NCBI GenBank assembly: GCA_001796335.1
Contig: MGMF01000016.1
Span: forward strand, 1-64,000
Origin: Chloroflexi bacterium GWB2_49_20
GTDB lineage: Bacteria > Chloroflexota > Anaerolineae > Anaerolineales > Villigracilaceae
Direction of reading: 5' to 3'
Length of the DNA stretch: 64,000 nt
Shown: one piece after another, positions 25,388-33,724 of the stretch
Position numbering within the stretch: the stretch's first letter is position 1
How the letters are laid out: each line of letters opens with the position of its first letter
Translations under genes and position numbers: made by a program
The notes under the pieces: generated by a model
What the model was told of the DNA's origin: nothing
Databases searched by the model: none
What the model saw: the letters and a program-made list of their open reading frames with translations, nothing else

Positions 25388-27708
25388 TGACGAGAGCCTC
25401 CCAAAATTCCAACCTGGTATCCAACATCCATCTGACCCTCATCCAGTACCCCATATTGAGCGGGAGAATCCGCGCCCATATGCGCCAGGAGCTTTTTGGC
25501 CGGGGTATCATCAAGGTGGAGGCATTTGAAACCGAAGCCCGCCAGAAAGCGCTGCTTTCACAGGAGCGTGAGGGCTTGAATGATCCCTATGCACAGGAAG
25601 CCTCGGAAGTGTGGGAGTTGCGCCTGGGACGCATTCGGGATGCAATGACCGACTTTTATTTTGCATACAACCTGCCCTTCGAATTGTTCGAAGATATCAT
25701 CCGGCATGAGATCGTTGAACGTACAGGTGAACAGCCTGACCTGGCTGCCTTCAATCCCGAACTGGCTCCCCAGGACATGCTCTTTGAACAGGCCAAAGCC
25801 ATAGAACAGATGAGTGCGGAGGACCGTCCGCACTGGGAGGCGCGCCTGCAGGAGATCAAAGTGGTGCTGATCCGCACCATGATCAGCGACCAGCTGGCCT
25901 ACATCAAGATCGCCAAGAAGTGGTTCAAGGTCAGCGACCTGGAAGAGATCCGCAGGCGCAAGCTTGGGCAGGGCAAGATTGGCGGAAAATCCGCCGGAAT
26001 GCTGCTGGCTGCCCGCATCCTGAGCGAGGTGGGCGACGAATCGTTAAAAGCCAGCATAAAGATCCCGGTATCCTATTACCTGGGAGCGGATGTTTTCAAT
26101 ACATTCATGTCCTCCAATGGCTTGATGCCCTGGGGGGATCAAAAATACAAACATGAAGAACAGATGCGCAGCGAGTATCCCCAGATCCAGGCTGAATTCC
26201 AGGCCGGGAAACTTCCGGACGAGATCATCGCCTCCCTGCAGGAGATATTGAACCAGGCCGGGTCACAGCCGCTGATCGTGCGCTCTTCCAGCTTGCTGGA
26301 GGATAGCTTCGGTACCAGTTTTGCGGGTAAATATGACAGCTTCTTCTGCCCCAACCAGGGCACACCCCAAGAGAACTTGAACGCCCTTACGCAAGCCATT
26401 GCCATGGTATATGCCAGCGAGTTAAACCCGGGAGCCCTGTTGTACCGTGTTCAAAAAGGCCTGGTGGACTACGATGAACGCATTGCCGTGCTGATCCAGT
26501 TCGTGGAAGGGCAGCGCCTGGGCAGGTATTACCTGCCTCAAGGGGCGGGGGTGGCCTTCAGCCGCAACCTGTTCCGCTGGTCACCGCAGATCCGGCCGGA
26601 AGCCGGGTTTGTGCGCCTGGTGTGGGGTTTGGGAACCCGGGCAGTGGACCAGGTGGGCGATGACTACCCGCGCCTGATCGCCCTCAGCCACCCGGAGCTG
26701 CACCCGGCTGATTCAAGTCGCGCCATTCAACATTACTCGCAGCGGTACGTCGACCTGATCGACCTGGAAGATAATCAATTCAAGACATTAACCATAAAAG
26801 ATATCATAAATACCCACATTCCCACCCTGCGCTACATGGCACAGGTCGAGGAGGATGGATATCTCAGCCCGGTACGCAGCAACCTGGTGGAAACAGAGCA
26901 ACTGGTGATCACTTTTGATGGGCTTCTGCGGCGCACCCCATTTGCCGCACGCATGCGCAATATGCTGTCCATCCTTGAAGAACATTACGGTTCACCGGTG
27001 GATACCGAATTTGCGCTTGAGATCACCGGGCTGCAGAACCCGCAGCCGGAGCTAAAGATCACGCTGCTGCAATGTCGTCCGCAAAGCCACCTCACCTCTG
27101 ACAGCGAAGTAAAGCTGCCAGGCGAGCTTCCCCTGGAAAACGTACTATTTTCCACCCCGCGCATGGTACCGCGTGGACGGGTGGATGGCATCCAGTACGT
27201 GCTGTTCGTACCCCCCGAGGGCTATTTCAGTCTGGGCAGCAGCGCCGCAAGAATTAAACTGGAACGCGCCATTGGAAAATTGAACGCCGCCCTGCATGGA
27301 CAGGTATTCATCAGCGTGGGACCGGGACGCTGGGGCACTTCCACGCCTGACCTGGGTGTGCACATCAGCTACGGGGATATCTATAACACGCGCGCCCTGG
27401 TGGAACTGGCAGGTCAGGGCATCGGCTCGGCACCCGAGCCTTCTTTTGGTACGCACTTTTTCCAGGACCTGATGGAAGCCCAGATCTATCCGCTGGGGGT
27501 GTACCTGGATGATGAAGATGTGATCTTTAACCGGGATTTCTTCTACAAGACCCCCAACCGCCTGTCAAAATGGATCAAAGCAGATGCGTCACTGAAAAAA
27601 TGCCTGCGCCTGATCCGGGTCAGTGATTTCAAGCCCGGGCAGCATGCCTGCCTGGTCATGAACGACGACCTGGGCAAAGCGGTGGCTTTTTTGGAAGCGG
27701 ATGGGTGA
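25387..27708 (+). CDS. PEP/pyruvate-binding domain protein (PPDK/PEP synthase-like)
   Basis: A 773-residue protein with the nucleotide/pyruvate-binding domain of PEP synthases: KIGGKSAGMLLAARIL (about 198-213), VRSSSLLEDSFGTSFAGKYDSFF (about 299-321), and GVAFSRNLFRWSP. A later GPGRWGTSTPDLGVHISYGDIYNTRALVEL block belongs to the large family of such proteins. The mobile phosphohistidine and PEP-utiliser C-terminal domains of PEP synthase are missing, so it is not a complete PEP synthase; phosphotransfer or energy sensing is possible. The ATG at 25387 is preferred over an in-frame 25345 start. Its last 38 codons are copied twice downstream. Confidence 0.85.
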   Translation: MTRASQNSNLVSNIHLTLIQYPILSGRIRAHMRQELFGRGIIKVEAFETEARQKALLSQEREGLNDPYAQEASEVWELRLGRIRDAMTDFYFAYNLPFELFEDIIRHEIVERTGEQPDLAAFNPELAPQDMLFEQAKAIEQMSAEDRPHWEARLQEIKVVLIRTMISDQLAYIKIAKKWFKVSDLEEIRRRKLGQGKIGGKSAGMLLAARILSEVGDESLKASIKIPVSYYLGADVFNTFMSSNGLMPWGDQKYKHEEQMRSEYPQIQAEFQAGKLPDEIIASLQEILNQAGSQPLIVRSSSLLEDSFGTSFAGKYDSFFCPNQGTPQENLNALTQAIAMVYASELNPGALLYRVQKGLVDYDERIAVLIQFVEGQRLGRYYLPQGAGVAFSRNLFRWSPQIRPEAGFVRLVWGLGTRAVDQVGDDYPRLIALSHPELHPADSSRAIQHYSQRYVDLIDLEDNQFKTLTIKDIINTHIPTLRYMAQVEEDGYLSPVRSNLVETEQLVITFDGLLRRTPFAARMRNMLSILEEHYGSPVDTEFALEITGLQNPQPELKITLLQCRPQSHLTSDSEVKLPGELPLENVLFSTPRMVPRGRVDGIQYVLFVPPEGYFSLGSSAARIKLERAIGKLNAALHGQVFISVGPGRWGTSTPDLGVHISYGDIYNTRALVELAGQGIGSAPEPSFGTHFFQDLMEAQIYPLGVYLDDEDVIFNRDFFYKTPNRLSKWIKADASLKKCLRLIRVSDFKPGQHACLVMNDDLGKAVAFLEADG

Positions 27709-27845
27709 CCTCCCGGCCTCCTTGTTGTGTTGGGGTCTTGTTGTGTTGGGGTCTCCTGACCCCAACACGCAATTGACCGAAGATCCCATGAGGGGAGACC
27801 TTCGGTCACAACCTGGGGCGGGGTCAGGAGACCCTCGCCCAGCAG
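27592..27845 (+). repeat. PEP-binding gene 3' end plus palindromic tail (copy 1, intact gene)
   Basis: This is the 3' end of the intact gene and about 137 bp beyond its stop, where a GTTGTGTTGGGGTC...GACCCCAACAC palindrome and a second GGGTCTCC/GGAGACC palindrome lie, ending in CCCAGCAG. The same arrangement occurs at 28611-28788 and 30728-30965. Here a 16-base piece of the tail is duplicated in tandem. Confidence 0.9.
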
Positions 27846-27918
27846 CCTTCAGCGGGATCAGAGACACACGCTGGGCAGAGACAAGGATTCGCAAAGTAAC
27901 CGGAGTGCAGAAAAGTTG

Positions 27919-27931
27919 TATAATTAACCCA
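27919..27931 (+). promoter_or_regulatory. consensus -10 box directly before a leaderless start
   Basis: A perfect TATAAT at 27919-27924 ends six bases before the ATG at 27931, with TTG at 27916-27918. No ribosome binding site is present, so the message is probably leaderless. Confidence 0.6.
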
Positions 27932-28221
27932 TGAAACGTGATGCGATCATCTCCCTTATACGAAAGAACCAGACCCAATTGAAGGATCTGGGTGTGAGGT
28001 CATTATCCATTTTTGGGTCGGTGGCACGCGGTGAAGAAACTCAGATGAGTGATTTGGATGTACTCGTGGAATTTGAAGGCCAACCCACCTTCGATGGGTT
28101 TATGGATACAAAAATTTATCTGGAAGATCTGCTTGGGCGGAAAGTTGACCTGGTGATGCCCCAAGCCATAAAACCGCAGATAAAACCCCATATCTTGCAG
28201 GATATGATCCATGTCACGTGA
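27931..28221 (+). CDS. MntA-like nucleotidyltransferase antitoxin (second pair)
   Basis: A 96-residue minimal nucleotidyltransferase with GSVARGEETQMSDLDVLV (GSxxRG...SDxD) near residues 29-46 and KVDLVMPQAIKP carrying the third acidic position. It pairs with the overlapping HEPN gene as an AMP-transferring antitoxin. It lies between two copies of the PEP-binding gene 3' end, as its relative at 24.5 kb lies between copies of the fmdB 5' end. Confidence 0.9.
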   Translation: MKRDAIISLIRKNQTQLKDLGVRSLSIFGSVARGEETQMSDLDVLVEFEGQPTFDGFMDTKIYLEDLLGRKVDLVMPQAIKPQIKPHILQDMIHVT

Positions 28222-28555
28222 CATAAGTTTATACTTTGATGATATTGCAATCTGCTGTGAAAAGGTTCTGCGCTTTGCAGATGGGTTGACTTTTGAGCAG
28301 TTCAAGAAAAACGAACTTATTTACGATGCTGTCTTGCGAAACCTTGAAATTATCGGTGAAGCCTCCAAACACGTCCCAGAGGATATACAGGAAAAATTTC
28401 CTCAAATTGAATGGCGTAAGATCGCCGGTTTTCGTGACATTGTCGCACACGAATATTTTGGGGTCACGGATGAAATTGTGTGGGATATTGTAGAAAATAA
28501 AATTGCAAAATTATTGGAACAAGTACAACTGATCCGAAATTCAAAATTTTTTTAA
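28211..28555 (+). CDS. HepT-like HEPN-domain toxin (second pair)
   Basis: A 114-residue DUF86 HEPN protein. The RX4H motif is in RDIVAHEYFG (about residue 75), after NLEIIGEASKHVPEDI. It overlaps the MntA-like gene by 11 bases with coupled translation. It should be a ribonuclease toxin kept inactive by its partner. Base composition is more AT-rich than the flanking genes. Confidence 0.9.
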   Translation: MSRDISLYFDDIAICCEKVLRFADGLTFEQFKKNELIYDAVLRNLEIIGEASKHVPEDIQEKFPQIEWRKIAGFRDIVAHEYFGVTDEIVWDIVENKIAKLLEQVQLIRNSKFF

Positions 28556-28864
28556 TCTCAGCTCATTAAGGAGCGGGCATAGTATGGTATTGGAAGACCT
28601 GTGCCTGAGCCTTGTGATGAATGATGACCTGGGCAAAGCGGTGGCTTTTTTGGAAGCAGATGAGTGACCCCCTCCCGGCCCTGTTGTGTTGGGGTCAGGA
28701 GACCCCAACACGCAATTGACCGAAGGCCTCAAGAAGGGAGACCTGCGGTCACAACCTGGGGCGGGGTCAGGAGACCCTTGCCCAGCAGCGCCGAAGGCGG
28801 AGGGGGTCAGCAAATGCGGGCAGCCTGAACGGTCTTGATCGGGTAAAACAGGGCCTCGACCCGC
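28556..28864. other. intergenic holding copy 2 of the gene-end repeat
   Basis: The stretch is filled by repeat copy 2 (28611-28788) and short spacers. No gene is visible. Confidence 0.6.
28611..28788 (+). repeat. partial copy of PEP-binding gene 3' end plus tail (copy 2)
   Basis: It encodes the last 18 codons of the gene (LVMNDDLGKAVAFLEADE then stop) followed by the same palindromic tail ending CCCAGCAG. Compared with copy 1 it differs at mostly synonymous positions and lacks the tandem duplication in the tail. Confidence 0.88.
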
Positions 28865-29137
28865 TCAAATCCCGGCGCTGCTCAGAGATTCGAGCAGCTT
28901 GGAAATCAGCGTGGTCAGGCCAGGGTTGGTAACCTCGAAATGAGTAAGTGAGCCTTCCAGGTTCTGAACAAAGCTGGGCTGTAACTCCACGGGATCTTCC
29001 TCCGAACGCAAGAGCAAGGCGCGGATATCCCCCTCCAGGTCACGCAGCAACTCGCCATCTTTTTCGTCAACCGTGCGGATGTTATTGATCTCATCGTGAA
29101 GTTCTTGGAGAAGTTTACGATGTTCTTGTGTGTCCAT
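28865..29137 (-). CDS. DUF4404-family small protein
   Basis: A 90-residue helical protein of the DUF4404 type: HRKLLQELHDEINN, ELLRDLEGDIRALL, and the C-terminal NPGLTTLISKLLESLSSAGI match the family layout. It is soluble and probably oligomeric; function is not known. The ATG at 29137 has AAGGAGG nine bases upstream. Confidence 0.75.
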   Translation of the reverse strand: MDTQEHRKLLQELHDEINNIRTVDEKDGELLRDLEGDIRALLLRSEEDPVELQPSFVQNLEGSLTHFEVTNPGLTTLISKLLESLSSAGI

Positions 29138-29257
29138 GTGGGTCTGCCTCCTTATCGAAGTCGATGATTTATTTTAGCATTAAAATTGAATGGGAAGGGT
29201 AGACTCGCCTGGAACGCGGGGTCACAGATCCTGGTTTGCCGGAGAAGAGGGGACGGA

Positions 29258-30514
29258 TCAATACAGTTTTTGCACCTCGGGGGTTTTCATTAAAACCAGC
29301 CGCGAAAGGACCAGGGAGCAGACCGCGAACAAGGTCATGGCGATCCCCAACCCCAGTTTTTCACCGAGGAAGCCGATGAGTAAGTTCCCGAATGGAGAAA
29401 ATCCAAAGAAGGTGATGGTGTAAAGCCCCATGACCCGGCCTCGGAATGCATCCTCCACGCGGGTTTGCAGAAGGGTATTGATGGTGGTGAACTGCACCAT
29501 GAAACCGATGCCCAGGCCAAAAGCCAGTAGAAGAGAAATTGGGACCCAGGGTGTGAAGGAAAAAGCGATCAGGATCAGCGGAAAAGCGATATTGGTTAAT
29601 ACCAGCAATTGTCCGCGCTTGCCGTTGCTGACCCGGTGCGCCAGCAAAAATGCCCCGCTGACCGCTCCCAATCCAGTGGCGGCATTCACCCACCCATATA
29701 TCATGGCTCCCTGATGAAGCGTTTTCTCCACAAACGCCGGCAACATGGTGGAATAAGAAATGCCAAATATGCTGAAAACCAGCGAGAGCAGGATCAAGGC
29801 CGAGATTTCGCGATTGTGTCCCGCGTACTGCACACCACTGACCAATTGTTTCCAGGGCGAAGCCAGGTTTTGGAATGCCTGGCGCAACGGCAATTTCATC
29901 AGCCCCAATCCGGCAATGACCGCTAAATAAGAAATCCCGTTCAGGGTGAAACACCAGGCCGGGCCGATAATTGCAAGGAGAAGCCCGGCGATCGCCGGGC
30001 CGATGACACGCGCACCGTTGAACATCATCGAGGTCAGGGCTATGGCATTGGGCATGTCATCCTTCCCAACCATTTCCGGGATAAATGCCTGGCGGGCGGG
30101 GGCATCAAAGGCGTTGACCACCCCCAGCAAGCCAGCCAGCACGATCACATGCCATTCCTTGACAACATTTGCGAATGTCAATCCGGCCAGGATAAATGCC
30201 AGCAGCATGGCGCCTGCCTGGGTCAGTATAAGCAGGTTACGGCGGGAGACGCGGTCCACGATCACACCGCCCCACGGAGATATCAACAAAATTGGGATGG
30301 CGGATGCAAAAGCGACCATCCCCAATGCCAATTCTGAGTGACCGATCTGATAAACCACCCAGCCCTGGGCGATGATCTGCATCCATGTGCCGATGTTGGA
30401 GATCAATTGGCCGCCTAAATATAATTGAAAATTACGATGGCGCAGGGCAGAAAAAGTCGAGTTGGAGGGCGGAGCGATCTGCTGGATCGGTTGCTTAACG
30501 ATGGGTTCTTCCAT
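29258..30514 (-). CDS. MFS exporter (MFS_3/EntS-like)
   Basis: A 418-residue major facilitator protein with about twelve membrane segments: NFQLYLGGQLISNIGTWMQ at the N-terminus, ISPWGGVIVDRVSRRNLL as the loop-2/3 motif, and GGRV-like ...AFRGRVMGLYTI further on. These features are typical of EntS-like efflux pumps. The likely role is drug or siderophore export. It lies downstream of a broken marR-like gene in the same orientation; loss of that repressor could make the pump constitutive. Confidence 0.9.
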   Translation of the reverse strand: MEEPIVKQPIQQIAPPSNSTFSALRHRNFQLYLGGQLISNIGTWMQIIAQGWVVYQIGHSELALGMVAFASAIPILLISPWGGVIVDRVSRRNLLILTQAGAMLLAFILAGLTFANVVKEWHVIVLAGLLGVVNAFDAPARQAFIPEMVGKDDMPNAIALTSMMFNGARVIGPAIAGLLLAIIGPAWCFTLNGISYLAVIAGLGLMKLPLRQAFQNLASPWKQLVSGVQYAGHNREISALILLSLVFSIFGISYSTMLPAFVEKTLHQGAMIYGWVNAATGLGAVSGAFLLAHRVSNGKRGQLLVLTNIAFPLILIAFSFTPWVPISLLLAFGLGIGFMVQFTTINTLLQTRVEDAFRGRVMGLYTITFFGFSPFGNLLIGFLGEKLGLGIAMTLFAVCSLVLSRLVLMKTPEVQKLY

Positions 30515-30605
30515 AATCCAAATAAACTCCTAAAATTATTCCTATCTTTTCAATAATTCGGAAGAAGGTTCCCCCCTTTTTTGAGAAGTTACAATGATTC
30601 TTTTG

Positions 30606-31097
30606 TCAATCCTGTTGACCTTGAGGGACAAAAATCTGGCGAAAAAGTTTCATGGTCCGGCAGATCGTTTCCAGTTCAGCGTTGGAAAGGCGCCCCAAAT
30701 TCCCGGCTAAATTAGCCTGATGTGACCCTGAAAAAATGCCTGCGCCTGATCCGGGTGAGTGATTTCAAGCCCGGGCAGCATGCCTGCCTGGTCATGAACG
30801 ACGACCAGGGCAAGGCGGTGGCGTTCTTGGAAGCGGATGAGTGACCCTCTCCCGGCCTTGTTGTGTTGGGGTCTCCTGACCCCAACACGCAATTGACCGA
30901 AGGTCTCATGAGGGGAGACCTGCGGTCACAACCTGGGGCGGGGTCAGGAGACCCTCGCCCAGCAGTCTCAAGGTTCGAAACTGGGGTATCGAGATATCAG
31001 AACCGCGATTGCGGCGCATTTCCACCCGGATCGCTTGCATTATTTGCGGGACAATGTCTACGATTTCGCGTGTACAGGTATTGAGCAGTTCAGCCAT
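30606..31097 (-). pseudogene. MarR-family repressor broken by a repeat
   Basis: The N-terminal part ([18 protein letters not shown]...[12 protein letters not shown], 31097 to about 30966) and a C-terminal part (NLGRLSNAELETICRTMK, ending with TGA at 30608-30606) of a MarR regulator are separated by repeat copy 3 (30728-30965) on the other strand. About 60-70 residues, including the winged helix, are missing, so the gene is replaced in part rather than merely interrupted. It precedes the MFS exporter and probably once controlled it. Confidence 0.85.
30728..30965 (+). repeat. partial copy of PEP-binding gene 3' end plus tail (copy 3)
   Basis: It encodes LKKCLRLIRVSDFKPG...FLEADE and stop, then the palindromic tail ending CCCAGCAG, as in copies 1 and 2. 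Against copy 1 it has several third-position changes, so it is not a recent duplicate. It lies inside the marR-like gene. Confidence 0.9.
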
Positions 31098-31305
31098 ATT
31101 TACTTAGCCTTTCTAACGATTAGAAGCTGACATTATATACCAAAAGTTGGGGGTGTGTAACAATCTATCATTCCTAATTTAACTTGAGGGGCGCAACTAT
31201 AAAAGATTGTTGTGCCATTGGCGTTATTCACACTCCCGTATTTTTGTTAAAACATGGTAACTATATACATAACGCACAAGGATGTTTTTGTCTCGCCAAA
31301 TGGGA

Positions 31306-31318
31306 TAAAATGGGGGTA
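31306..31318 (+). promoter_or_regulatory. -10-like box directly before a leaderless start
   Basis: TAAAAT at 31306-31311 ends six bases before the ATG at 31318. The intervening GGGGGT is not well placed as a Shine-Dalgarno sequence, so a leaderless start is possible. Confidence 0.4.
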
Positions 31319-32247
31319 TGGGAAAAAAAACCTATCAAGAATATTGGAAAATGGTTCGGACAAATTCCAGAGAAAAGGCAACAAAGAAACTTGGAATTCG
31401 GGGACGCTTTCTTATGCTCGCAATTTCCTCTGTTGCCGTTGGGATTGCATCATTTTTCTTCGGCGGTAATTTAATGAAAAATATTGTTGTCGGTATTGTT
31501 ACTGCATTTATTTTGGTTTTAATCTGGATTGGAATTTTTATTTATTATAAAGTTAATGAATCTGTTGTTATTTATAACAATCAAGTTTTAGAACTAAATA
31601 AATTAAACGAAAAGTTAAACCCACCGGTAGAAATTATGATTACTCTTTCTGAAGATGGAGAATTTGAATACAAAGATGAAAATATGTACAAAGTAGCAAG
31701 AATGAAAATTTTCAATAATACAGAAACAGAAATAACCAAATGCTATATGACTCTTCAAAGCGCAGAAGATGTTTTTGTTGACACCCGTGGAGAAATAGGA
31801 AAAATTATATTAATTCCGTCGCTGGGGAATTTCCATAAACCAGACAGAATAAGATGGAATGAAACCAAATATATGAACGAACAATGTGAAATAGAAATCC
31901 CTAAAAAAGATGCTAGATATATCGATTTAGCAGATACATTTGGAACATTCCATTACAATCTTTGTAACGGAGATGTTGAAGCAAATTGGATGAGCGGGTC
32001 TGTACTTCACACATTTAAAATAAGAATTGATTATTCCAGTGGAACAAATTCAAAATTTATAAATTTTGATGGATATATATATGCTGCTAATCATCAAGAA
32101 AAGCGAGAGGCATTTATAAAAAACGGGAGAATTAAAGAGCAATTTGAAATACAGAAAGATCAAATACCATATTTAAAGATGATATTTAAACAAGGAGATT
32201 GGATGGACAATATGAAAGTCAAAGATTATCTTAAGATAAATTCATAA
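31318..32247 (+). CDS. AT-rich orphan membrane protein
   Basis: A 309-residue protein with two adjacent hydrophobic helices (about 28-49 and 55-77), a short coiled segment (VVIYNNQVLELNKLNEKLN), and a soluble C-terminal domain of about 200 residues rich in strands and Lys/Asn. No family was recognised. Its strong AT bias against the GC-rich neighbours indicates recent acquisition. It may be a standalone defence or membrane-stress gene, but there is no motif to support that. Confidence 0.7.
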   Translation: MGKKTYQEYWKMVRTNSREKATKKLGIRGRFLMLAISSVAVGIASFFFGGNLMKNIVVGIVTAFILVLIWIGIFIYYKVNESVVIYNNQVLELNKLNEKLNPPVEIMITLSEDGEFEYKDENMYKVARMKIFNNTETEITKCYMTLQSAEDVFVDTRGEIGKIILIPSLGNFHKPDRIRWNETKYMNEQCEIEIPKKDARYIDLADTFGTFHYNLCNGDVEANWMSGSVLHTFKIRIDYSSGTNSKFINFDGYIYAANHQEKREAFIKNGRIKEQFEIQKDQIPYLKMIFKQGDWMDNMKVKDYLKINS

Positions 32248-32570
32248 ATTAGGTGCTTGACAAATGAACTAAATTTCTCACTAATCGCAAAACAATATTC
32301 TGATGAAAACTAACTAAGCCTACAAATTTTTGGAAGGTATTCGTTGGGAAACAGGGATTGTTTGCCCTCATTGCTTCATCTGCATTGCAGACCCGCAGTG
32401 AAAGGGCCGGATACGCTCGCCGGGCAGGCAACTTGCCTGGGTCAAAAAAACGAAGATTCAAAGTTGGCTATTCTTTGGATCTTCGCCTATAGGGTACGGA
32501 TCTTACTTGATGGTAGACATGCCCCTGCCGGGAAATGGGGCAGGGGAAATAATTAATCTACGCGCAATCA
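32248..32570. other. intergenic, no gene seen
   Basis: The first part is AT-rich continuation of the orphan-gene island. Near the end, CCCCTGCC...GGGCAGGGG (about 32522-32547) forms a hairpin that could end transcription of the minus-strand DUF4177-like gene, but it has no T-run. Confidence 0.5.
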
Positions 32571-32783
32571 TCAGGGCATCGAACGCCTGCGCCGGGCGGT
32601 GGCGGTCAGGGGACGCTTGGCCACAATGGTGACCTTGGAACTTTGGGAAGGTGTGTAGACGCTGACCGCCTCCCAACCCTGCTCACCCCACTCGTTCAAT
32701 GTAGCCAAAATTTGTTCATCCTTCGTCCCGAATACATTCCCGATGGTCAGTACCTGGTATTCCCAAAGTGTATTTTCAGTCAT
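32571..32783 (-). CDS. DUF4177-like small protein
   Basis: A 70-residue protein of the DUF4177 kind: WEYQVL at the start, then LNEWGEQGWEAVSV and a KVTIVAKRP strand. These small proteins are widespread and uncharacterised. The ATG at 32783 has GGAG seven bases upstream (GGAGATAAAATG). Confidence 0.8.
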   Translation of the reverse strand: MTENTLWEYQVLTIGNVFGTKDEQILATLNEWGEQGWEAVSVYTPSQSSKVTIVAKRPLTATARRRRSMP

Positions 32784-32821
32784 TTTATCTCCAAAGTTTC
32801 ACGTGAAACATAAATAAAAAT

Positions 32822-32944
32822 TAACCACGAAGACACGATCCCGGAAAAAGAGGCCGGGACTTAGGCACAAAGAAAAATATAAGAAGTTGTTCTTCTTGGT
32901 GCCTTCGTGCCCCTCCATGTTTAAGGGAGGTGTGGCTTTGTGGT
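32822..32944. repeat. palindromic repeat unit with nested insertions in both arms
   Basis: Left arm AACCACGAAGACAC and right arm GTGTGGCTTTGTGGTT enclose the family centre. The left arm holds the nested palindrome CCCGGAAAAAGAGGCCGGG and the right arm holds CCTCCATGTTTAAGGGAGG, as in the units at 37615-37737 and 52372-52496. Confidence 0.8.
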
Positions 32945-32962
32945 AAAAAATGTAACCACAAG

Positions 32963-33724
32963 TCAAAGTTCCTGGCGGCGGAAGACCAGCACAGCAGCCA
33001 GCAGGCAGACGACGATCAAGCCCAGGCTGACCCACAGGGCCGGCCAGGCGGTCTTGTCCACTCCAAGAGCCAGCGCCGCACCCCATGCGAACAGGCGCCC
33101 GGGCAGGTACTCGGCCAGGCGGGGAAATGCACCCAAACCGGCCAGCAGGATCAGCCCGCCAAAGGCCAGTCCGCCCGCACCCGACTGGCTGCGCACCAGT
33201 GTACTGCACAGCAGGGTCATGGCAACATACACCATGAAGACCACCAGCATCAGGCCATTCAGCAGCAGGAAAGGGACCCAGGGCAAAGGCTCGAAGAGCA
33301 GATAGGTGTAATACCAGCAACCCAGGGCAGCCAGCAGCAGGCTGCCAGCAAAAGTGACCTTGAGCGCGCCAAACTTGGCCAGGATGAATGTTCCACGTGA
33401 AACAGGGCGGGTCAGGATCAGGGCGGCCGTGCCGCGCTCTTTTTCCTGGGCGACACTGCCCATGCTCATCAGCAGGGCCAGCAGGATGCCGAACTGGCTC
33501 ATGTTCTTGACATACTGGGATATGGCATCCGCCACGCTGGGAGTGGGGATAAAATCTGTCAGACCCGCCGGTAATCCCGGCACGGCTGCCAGCATCTCGG
33601 GCGTAAATTTGGCCAGCAGCGGGGAGGTCAGCCCAAACAGGAACAAGACAGCCGCCACGATCAGCACTTTGTAGGTACGCCATTGTTCGAGCATTTCTTT
33701 GCGAAATACAACCCAGATATTCAT
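32963..33724 (-). CDS. ABC-2 type transporter permease
   Basis: A 253-residue membrane protein with six hydrophobic segments, starting MNIWVVFRKEMLEQWRTYK, with SVAQEKERGTAALILTRPVSRGTFILAKF, the NosY/ABC-2 permease signature. The start overlaps the ATP-binding gene stop as ATGA (33721-33724), so the pair forms a coupled exporter. It may also move natural or membrane compounds under the control of the GntR-slipin operon. Confidence 0.9.
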   Translation of the reverse strand: MNIWVVFRKEMLEQWRTYKVLIVAAVLFLFGLTSPLLAKFTPEMLAAVPGLPAGLTDFIPTPSVADAISQYVKNMSQFGILLALLMSMGSVAQEKERGTAALILTRPVSRGTFILAKFGALKVTFAGSLLLAALGCWYYTYLLFEPLPWVPFLLLNGLMLVVFMVYVAMTLLCSTLVRSQSGAGGLAFGGLILLAGLGAFPRLAEYLPGRLFAWGAALALGVDKTAWPALWVSLGLIVVCLLAAVLVFRRQEL

